Assembly: GCA_019828545.1 (NCBI GenBank)
Contig: JACVRA010000120.1
Span: 62,001-126,000, forward strand
From: Paracamarosporium sp. OC-R06-R3
Taxonomy: Eukaryota; Ascomycota; Dothideomycetes; Pleosporales; Didymosphaeriaceae
Direction of reading: 5' to 3'
DNA: 64,000 nucleotides
Shown here piece by piece: positions 56,972-64,000 of this stretch. The translations under genes were made by a program, and so were the position numbers. The notes under the pieces were generated by a model. The model made no database searches and had not been told where the DNA came from. It saw only the letters and a program-made list of their open reading frames with translations. Position 1 is the first letter of the stretch. Each line of letters opens with the position of its first letter.

Positions 56972-59815
56972 TCACATGATCAAGCAGCCGACCCCATACA
57001 TCTGCTTTTCGACGGCACCCTTGATCTGATACCAATCCGCCCTCCGCTCCGCGTATTCATAGACCTCCTCAGCCCTAAATATCCCATGGTATCGATCCGT
57101 ATCTGCAATAATCGTTGCAATCTCCTTCGCATGATTAGGATCAATCAGATAAATTTGCGAGAGTTCTTTGAGCGCGGCAAAGTACTGCGTTATGGACTTG
57201 TTCCTGAGCGAGACAATGTACGTGTTATATGCGTTCATGTCGCTGGTCGGCATCGTTAGTTGGGGAAAAACGTGGGTGTGATCAGGGCTTACCTAATGAG
57301 CTTGATTGCGCCGTCCACGCTGATCCTCTGTCGCTTGAGGTGCTTGCAAAGTGCGGTGAACAGGCGCAACCCGACCTCCTGGTTGAAAACGTCTAGTACC
57401 GTCTTGTCTGTGCTACCGACTAGCATGCTGGTGTGGGAGGATACAACGTCGACTATCTTCTTGGCTGTATAGCTGGGACCAATGTCGAGCACTTGTGCCA
57501 TACCATTGGGTCCGACAAGAGGATTGAAATCTGTCGGTAATTGGGTGGTGCCACAGAGATATTCTACTTCGTCCATGAGCACATCGATACCTTTGTTTAG
57601 CCCTGCGGCGACCCGCTCATCAAGCATTTGTTCAAATCTTTTCTTCTCCTTGCATGCAGCGCTCAAAAAGTCGTCCTGATCCGTGAGCTTCGCAGCAACC
57701 AGTTCTTGCAAGTAGAAGACATCAATCATTTGCTGGATCAGATCTCCCACGTTTACGAGCTCGAGGAATGCAACAAGAGGTGCGACCCCTTCTTTGCTGT
57801 GATCGGCAACTTCTCTAGGCTTGTAATTGGATAGATGGCCGACAGCCTTGTCAAAGCCTGGCTTCATGTGCCGACCTCCGAGGATTTGCAGCATTTTGAT
57901 GAATATGCTCTCACACTGCTCCTTTGCTTCTTCACCTGATTGACCACCAAGCTGTACGAATCGCGCAGCTCTCTCTAAACTCGCTTTCGCAGTGTGAGTG
58001 AGGTTCAAAGCAACCTCAATGCTGAATAAACTCCGTATGCCCTCCAGTCTTGAGTTCATGATAGCAGCCTTGGCCGCAAGCTCAGAAGTCGGTGCTTCAG
58101 GCCGGGGAGACGCAGTGCGCTCCGGGTTAGGAGTCGTCGACCTCGATGTCGGGTCCAGATTTTGACCATTAATGTTAGCGGCACTTGCTGTAGACTTGGT
58201 GGTCCCAGAACCGCCGAATGTTGGAAGGACATTGACAGGGGCCATTACTACCTTCTTGAACGACGTTAGAAAATCACGTTTTGCGGCTTGACGGCTAATA
58301 TTCGACATAAAGAACGACTCTGCAGTCTGTTCTTCTTCCGTTAACCGCTTTTCCCAAGCCTCTACCTCTGCTTCTGACTGGCGCTGGAAAAAGTCCAATT
58401 CTTCTTGCAGATAGAGGTCGACGTGTTGTTCGAAACACCGTGAGATTACATGTATAGCCTCGTCCGAGAAATCGGGCTTGGAGCCCTTTGTGGGCTTGAG
58501 AGACACTGCCAGCTGGAGCGCCTGGTCGAATACACCTGAAACAGCTTTCAGATAAGTCTCGATGCTGACCTCGTGGGCCTCGTCGAATAACGACGTGACA
58601 TATTCGGAGACTACGTCTTCCGCCACGCGCTCCAGGAATGGCTGAAGGACGTCCACAGACGGTGGGAAGACTCGATCAATGATGGCGGCTTCCTCATTCA
58701 AAGCGATGGCGAGACCTCGGAAGAAATCGTGCGAGGGCTGGAGGGACAGATGGCCGTGTCCAGCGACTCGTAGACAATCTGCCGGGTTTCCTAGCTTTTC
58801 CTTGTCCAGCATCAGAGGGTGATTGTGGATGAACGAATCAATGCCAGCCGTGCCCCCGTTCAGCGCGACCAATACTTGAGCATATCTTTTCATGCGGCCA
58901 TCAAAATCCCGCGCTTCTGCTCCTTGCTCGAACTCTCGCAGAGCGGCGTTCTCGAAGATTCCCATCATCGTGTCCAACCTTTCTTCGCGCTGGTTCCAAC
59001 CTTGCGCGAAGTCACTTTTGGCAAAGACTTTGAGCTGTGCCAACATGTGCGCTTGCTGTTCAGGATCGCGATACGTCCTGAACAATACAGGATCGGAGTG
59101 GCTTTTCGACCTTGCAAGGTCAAAGTAATAGGGCGCCAGAGCCCCATAGATCTTGCCGTATTCCTGCCGTGCCATGCCTCTGATAGAACGTATACGTGAA
59201 AGAACTTTCAAGGCCAGAGTTGGATCCATCGTGTATGGTCGCGTAGACGGAGACGCCCCGCCAGGCGACAGTGTCATGTCATCGAAGCCCTTGTCCAGCG
59301 TACTGGCTCGTGGGCGCGTTCTTGCCTCCGCCGATTTGCGTTGCATTTCTTCTTCCAGACCAGCATCGAACAGCGTCGTGCTGACCTTGCGTTGCCCGTC
59401 TCCTGGGGGGCCATTTGATGTGCCGTTTGGTGTTACACCCGCTCGACGGGCTTCCTCGGCCTTTTGCGCTTCAATCCTTCTCCGCATAGCTTCGTCGAAC
59501 CTCTGGCGCGCTTCTACATCATTCCAGCAGCCCATGCTCTTTAGTCTCTGTATCCACCTTGTGTCATCGTACACCATCTCCTGCATCCGTCGCGACGTCT
59601 GCGCGAACCGAAACATGTCAGCGACGGGGAGGTAGTCGAGAATCGCATTGATGAGCTCTACAAACGTCAGACGTAGCTGCTAGCGAGTATTTAGACAGAG
59701 TACCTGCTGGCAAGACAGCCTTAGAGTCCTCGACCAGCTGGGTGGTGCGCAGCGAGCTGAGGACGTTCTGCTGCCCCGCGGGCAAGGTCCGCTTGAAGTT
59801 GGATTTGGCAGCCAT
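56972..59815 (-). CDS. RCY1: Recyclin-1 (F-box, Sec10-like domain), C-terminal CaaX
   Basis: Exons complement(59704..59815), (57293..59657) and (56972..57242), giving 915 aa. The F-box spans the first splice junction (~36-80: AELINAILDYLPVADMFRFAQTSRRMQ). An extended helical region follows, and the Sec10/exocyst-like domain (~300-900) is the hallmark of Rcy1/Pof6. The protein ends GVGCLIM, a CaaX box; with X=Met it predicts farnesylation, and yeast Rcy1 also ends in a CaaX. It works in endosome-to-Golgi recycling and polarised secretion. A disordered linker with Pro/Ser lies at ~100-150 and another at ~480-530. Introns are 46 and 50 bp with normal consensus; the last joins KLI|SDMNAYN. Confidence 0.93.
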
Positions 59816-60279
59816 GGTGTGCAATGGGTGGGCAACTGGGTACGCTATTATTCTCAGTGCCGGAGCGCCATTGTATAAACGCGGGTGGGATTGGGAGTCT
59901 GGTGCTGCGCGGCTACGTGCGTTGCGGCCCTGTTCGGAGGTGGAGGCATGACGGTTGGCGCGAAGCGAGGCATTGGGTTACTTGGGGAGGCCTTGAGGCC
60001 CACTCCTCCTCCACCTCGCATCGATCAGACTGAAAGCGCATTTTGACAAAGACTCGGCCTCGAGGACGCTGAAGAACTGTAACTGTGTTTTACATTCCAT
60101 CCCGCTTCAGTCGACTGTCGTAAAGTCGTCGCGGGGAAACCAGCCATGCATGCACCACCACAAATCAACCATACAGCACGTTTACAGAAGAGCAATTCAG
60201 ATTAATGTATATTACGTTACTGGACCTATTAACATAGCCTCAACCGTTTCCAAAGTATCAAAATCTGTCTTCCACTTGT
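59816..60279. promoter_or_regulatory. Upstream region of recyclin-1
   Basis: About 0.46 kb, holding the recyclin promoter and the 3' UTR of the CFEM gene. Nothing else is seen. Confidence 0.5.
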
Positions 60280-60904
60280 CTACAATGCCGCCAGCAGCCC
60301 GGCCATGCCTACTGCCAGCCCCAAACCAGCGCCTGCAGTCGCAACCGGGCCAGCTGCGCCGGGACTTCCAGACGAACTCTGGCCAGCTGCAGTCTGACTC
60401 TGGCTGGTGGAGGTTGTAGCGGGAGCTGAAGTAATGGCAGATGTGCTAGAGGCTGAAGCAGAAGTCGCGGAGCCCGAAGAAGCGGTGGATGCGGCCGTAG
60501 AAGATACGCTGGCAGCACACGAAGCTTGGGTGGGGACATCGACTTGAACTGCCTTGCAAAGACCGCTTGCGAGCTGAATGATGGCTGAAAGCGGGCTGTG
60601 AGAAGAGTGGCGTGAGGTGTTGGGGAGAAAAGTGCTCACTGGTCTGGTCATTGCCGTCGCAATTGGTGAAGACGCAGCAGGACAGCTGGGCGATGAGATC
60701 CTTGTTTCCGCAGATGCACTTGTAGTCAAACTGCTCGCAGCCTTGGAAGTTGTTGCCGAAGCAGTCTTGCTGTGCGACTGGTTAGCAGCAGTGCACGGCA
60801 GGCCGAGGTGGACTCACGCCGCATTTTGGCAACGTGCCCAGGACGTCCTGTGCAACAGCGACGGAGCCGAGGGTAGCGAGAAGGGCTTGGATGGAGACAC
60901 GCAT
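60280..60904 (-). CDS. CFEM-domain GPI-anchored cell-wall protein
   Basis: Exons complement(60818..60904), (60640..60769) and (60280..60584), giving 173 aa. A signal peptide (MRVSIQALLATLGSVAVAQ) leads to a CFEM domain (~25-90). It has the consensus spacing: PKCGQDC, then Cys, the D of EQFDYKCIC, two adjacent Cys, Cys after four residues, and the eighth Cys 15 residues later. One additional Cys lies beside the sixth and one lies after the domain. A Ser/Thr/Ala-rich stretch follows, and the C-terminus (GLGLAVGMAGLLAAL) is a GPI-attachment signal. CFEM proteins bind haem or act at the cell surface, some as effectors; the conserved Asp is the haem ligand in Csa2-type members. Introns of 48-55 bp; the domain is coded across all three exons. 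Confidence 0.92.
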
Positions 60905-61444
60905 TATGATTACTTGTGTGGGTACGGTATGATGTATGATGGATGCTAGACGGGACGAGACGGGGAGGCAGAGGGCGAGGCCATGGGATATGGGATATGG
61001 GATATGGGGGGGCGGGAAGGAGCTGCAGGTGGACAGGGACGGCATGGCTCCCAGTGGTGGATGCTCTGGATCAATTCAGGACATGTCCAGCTGTAGCCGT
61101 TATTGGCTTGGGGCGGGCTGGCGACAAGGGATTGTTGGCATTGGCTCGCACGACGGGGCGACGAGATGGAGAGGCAGCGAGCAGGCCTGCCGGTACACGC
61201 CCACACGCCTGCACGCCCACACGCTTTCCCCGCAATCGGGTCCGATGGGCGTGCATAACCGGGCGATCGTGTGGGAGCTTGTGGTTAGCGCTCTGCGCAG
61301 TACATGGCGACGGCACATGGGCATGCACACGGCGGCATGGCTTCGCTGCAGAAGGTCGGGCGCTTCACGGATGGCTGCGTCTTGGATTGCAAAAAGCAAC
61401 TGGGCACAGAGGCAGCGCGGGGCTTTGGCGGGGCGCACACCGGA

Positions 61445-61479
61445 GAGGGCAGAGGGCAGAGGGCAGAGGGCAGAGGGCA
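61445..61479 (+). repeat. Heptamer tandem repeat (GGGCAGA)n, ~5 copies
   Basis: A direct array of AGAGGGC units in the GC-rich intergenic region. Confidence 0.85.
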
Positions 61480-62014
61480 ATTGTCGGCAGATTGGCAAGG
61501 GTGGCAAGGGCGCAGTGCTGTCTGTTTCTCGTGCCTCGTGAGACAGCGGCTCTGCTGGCGACATCGGGCCGGGCACGTGTGCCTGACAGCGAAACAGAGC
61601 GTCGTCGTAGGGCTTTTCCTGTCGGTGGCAGCGTCACAGGCCTTGCCGGCTGCCGCGCCCTGGCGAAGGTGAGGCTCCGGCGCGCGCGTTTCCCCTTTGG
61701 GCCGCGTCCTCCAGGAAGGCCCACGCCAAAGTCACGACACGGCACCGCGACCATGCGCCTGTTTCAGACGGCGAGAAAAATGAAGCACCGCCGCCGCCGT
61801 CCTGATTGGCCCCGTCGCCCAAAAGACCCCGTCTGTTTCGTCCCTTCTGCAAAGCGTCACCGCGGGCCTCTGGCATTGCTTCACTTGGTGCTGGAGCTCG
61901 GGGAGACGTAGGGCCACGTACCGTCATTGCCCATTGCCCTTTGCCTCTGCCGTGCCCTGTGCTGCTGCCATGGCCCGCCGACTGTGTATACCTGACGTGA
62001 AGAGCGTCTTTGTG

Positions 62015-62022
62015 TTTAAATA
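62015..62022 (+). promoter_or_regulatory. TATA-like element
   Basis: TTTAAATA about 160 bp before the ATG cluster at 62184, followed by a CA/CT-rich leader typical of fungal 5' UTRs. Confidence 0.4.
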
Positions 62023-62140
62023 GGCCGGGCCTTGGGCCTGGGTGAGCTCCAACAAGTGCATTCAAAGTAGAACATACCACTGTCAGAAGACGACTGTGCT
62101 TCCAACCGCCCATCTTTACTTTACACCCACCATCCACCGT

Positions 62141-62203
62141 TTCCACCGTTTCCACCATTTCCACCATTTCCACCATTTCCACCATGTCCACCATGTCTAC
62201 CAT
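62141..62203 (+). repeat. 9-bp tandem repeat (TTCCACCAT), 7 copies, includes start codons
   Basis: Seven direct copies of TTCCACCAT. The last two start with G instead of T, which together with the next base after the array turns CCAT|T into CCATG. Three in-frame ATG codons result (62184, 62193, 62202). Confidence 0.9.
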
Positions 62204-62342
62204 GCCAACCTCAAAGTCGTGCTCCGCCAGCGAATACCGCCCACGCCAACCCCCTGCCCCCGAACAGCCTCAGCCGCGTGATGCTTTCTGTAAGTATCTT
62301 CCATGACGAGAAACACAATCAATGCTGACTTCGCCCTCAGAG
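62184..62342 (+). CDS. Possible small gene (35-40 aa) with splice-formed stop
   Basis: Starting in the repeat, the frame reads MSTMSTMPTSKSCSASEYRP and continues Pro/Gln-rich to PRDAF. An intron-like segment (62290..62340: GTAAGT donor, CTGAC branch, TCGCCCTCAG) follows. Removing it joins T to AG and makes a stop codon, giving 35 aa; unspliced the frame ends at 62306 (40 aa). A different acceptor could lead into the long downstream frame (to ~62768). Upstream TATA-like element and CT-rich leader suggest a real transcript. No family recognised. Confidence 0.35.
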
Positions 62343-63568
62343 GAGCCAACAACATCTCGCATCGACGTACCTGCCGGACCAGCGTCGCGGTTGCCGTCTG
62401 GGAAATCACACCGGCGGGTACTCGTATTTGAGGTTTCCAGCTTTCGACCCAAGGCTCCGATTCCTCAACAATGCCGCCGACCGCAGCACCGCCATACCCT
62501 CCACAGTCTCTACCACTCCAGGTTGCGAATGATGGATGCTTCGTCGTGTTCCCGACACGAGCCGCTAGCTGTTTCTGGACACTGGCGGGCCTGCGAACAG
62601 CAGCTGAGGCGCAGTCGCGCCAACTCGACGTCGAAACCCGCCAAACTGCCTCGATTTCCAGCCCAGTCTGAAAAGTCTACACTTCCCCGTCCAAATGAGC
62701 CTGTTCGGTTCAGACTGGCCCGCCGTCCGGCTGGGGGCACTCGCAGCGATGCGCCAGCTGCGACCTAGCTGTGCGTTGAGGGGAGGGACCTGTGGGCTGT
62801 GCTTCCGGTGAAGAAATTTGCGCAGAAAACGAATCGCACTCGACGTCCTTTTCGCTGCTTCTTATCGGCCACAGCCGTCCGCCAAATGCCAGCCTGAAAG
62901 TGCGGTGCAGAAGTGCCTTGAGTGCGCCCGCGACCGGCCCACAAGCCACTGCGGCTGTGCGCGAGTCACACCTCGACCTACTAGGCACCAAACGCTAGTT
63001 CACCATTCACGTCCCACACACATCGCCCACCTTGCCCGCGTTGTATCATGGCAGCCTCAGATTCGGCCTTGCTCGTGTTTTTTGGCAGGTGGTCGTTGCT
63101 TCGCCCCTCGAGGGACCCTGAGGCTGTTTTCGAGACCGTACGGATCGGTAAACCAAAAGAGTCACCTTTCCTTCCACCCCGGTTTTCCTCGCTGTGATGC
63201 CTCCCGGAGTCGCACTAAGGGGCTTCGGCCTGTTGCTGCCTTCTTCTTGACCTTCAGCCCAAACACGGTCACCTCGTTTGGGATGTGGCGCAGGATCTTT
63301 TGGACTTTCACCGCAAAATGAATCAAGCAGTTCTGCGTCATAGCCTGAAAGAAGGCGAGTATTGACCGCAATCGACCTTTTTTGTGAGGCATCATCCCAA
63401 GTTGCTCCGGCTGGCATTGTGTGTACTTATAACACCTGTCTGCCACAGAGAACCCTTCATACAACAACCTTGGAAATACGCCTGCAGCTCAACAAGCCAC
63501 AATAACTTCAGCCACGCTACACACCCAAGGCATCTGAGTTAAACACCATAAAGCCTTCGAGTCCAACA
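62343..63568. other. Intergenic or unmodelled 3' part of the small gene
   Basis: About 1.2 kb. Frames on the plus strand stay open to ~62768 but are Arg/Ser/Pro-rich. The last 150 bp has a TATA-like ACTTATAACA (~63424) and a CA-rich leader before the ATG at 63569. Confidence 0.35.
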
Positions 63569-63724
63569 ATGAAGCTCAACACCACTTCCCTCAACCTCTC
63601 CCGCGGCGACACCAAACAACCGCGTGACGGCGGCGCCCCACACCAACGCTTCCGACCTAAATCTTCATCCACGATGATGCCCACAAGCAAGACCGAGGAC
63701 AACCAACCTCGATGCGGTGGTTAA
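63569..63724 (+). CDS. Possible small gene start near right edge (51 codons)
   Basis: ATG-started frame of 51 aa (MKLNTTSLNLSRGDTKQPRD...), polar, without a hydrophobic segment. It follows a promoter-like layout: ACTTATAACA ~145 bp upstream and a long CA/CT-rich leader. It could be a complete micro-protein, or the first exon of a gene that continues past the window. No family recognised. On the minus strand a 109-codon frame overlaps, equally unidentified. Confidence 0.3.
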   Translation: MKLNTTSLNLSRGDTKQPRDGGAPHQRFRPKSSSTMMPTSKTEDNQPRCGG

Positions 63725-64000
63725 TTGGACTGGCCAATGACTCCGGTATGCAGCCTTGTCGTACTCCAGCATGGACCATCGCTGATCGTTGAAGGCGTTC
63801 TTCATCATAGCCATGCATGAAGTGATCGCTTTCCCATTCGTTGCAACATAGGACGATGGAAATCGATCGGGTCTTATGGGTACATACAAGCACAGCCCGG
63901 ACTACAGAAATCTCCCTCGCATGGGCGTCATCTTCACTCCCCTCCAACACGCCCTCTGGATTCTGCCAACCGCTCGACAACTTCAATGGCTCGGATCCCC

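Larger units (their letters stand above)
60905..62183. other. GC-rich intergenic region with a short array
   Basis: About 1.3 kb, with a heptamer array at 61445-61479 and no domain-bearing frame. A TTTAAATA element at 62015-62022 may serve the small gene at 62184. Confidence 0.45.

Overview
The window is nuclear DNA of a filamentous ascomycete. The genes have short introns (about 48-170 bp) with GT..AG ends and CTAAC/CTGAC-like branch sites, moderately GC-rich exons, and products typical of Pezizomycotina (Csx2-type BAR-PH-ArfGAP, recyclin-1, CFEM protein, 2EXR/F-box-like protein, hybrid histidine kinase). The protein style fits Dothideomycetes (perhaps Pleosporales), but that placement is inference.

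Layout. 1-2.0 kb: 5' part of a hybrid histidine kinase (-), cut by the left edge. 2.0-7.6 kb: gene-poor, with three coding-like fragments that look decayed or are unmodelled. 7.6-16.6 kb: eIF3b (-), a doubtful small ORF, Csx2-like ArfGAP (-), ATP11 (+). 16.9-27.3 kb: 2EXR/F-box-like protein (-), NSDHL-like dehydrogenase (-), NAT9 acetyltransferase (+), proteasome ATPase Rpt4 (-), U3 snoRNP protein Rrp9 (+), WD40-cyclophilin PPWD1 (+). 27.3-29.9 kb: gene-poor. 29.9-42.5 kb: eIF2-gamma (-), ornithine aminotransferase (+), ABCC transporter of the Yor1 type (+), small membrane protein (+). 42.6-45.2 kb: gene-poor, repeat-bearing. 45.2-56.1 kb: Rrp17/NOL12 (-), geranylgeranyltransferase-I beta (-), F-BAR/DEP/RhoGAP (+), tropomyosin (-), unknown fungal protein (+), DEK_C-SWIB protein (-). 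57-61 kb: recyclin-1 (-), CFEM GPI protein (-). 61-64 kb: GC-rich sequence with tandem repeats and two possible small genes.

Most genes are conserved housekeeping functions: translation initiation (eIF3b, eIF2-gamma), ribosome biogenesis (Rrp9, Rrp17), splicing (PPWD1), protein turnover (Rpt4), mitochondrial ATP synthase assembly (Atp11), membrane traffic and the actin cytoskeleton (Csx2, recyclin, Rgd2-like, tropomyosin) and prenylation. Several pairs are divergent and share short promoters (rpt4/rrp9, tropomyosin/unknown, eIF2-gamma/OAT, GGTase/RhoGAP, Csx2/ATP11). I found no rRNA, transposon, CRISPR or secondary-metabolite cluster, and no convincing tRNA. I see no clear new multi-gene system. 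The most useful leads are splice-level oddities (a GC-AG intron, a 7-nt coding exon, a frame-neutral intron), a RhoGAP without the usual arginine finger, a start codon set inside a 9-bp tandem repeat, and the unexplained coding-like fragments at 3.9-6.2 kb. Exon coordinates were derived by hand from splice signals and reading-frame continuity.
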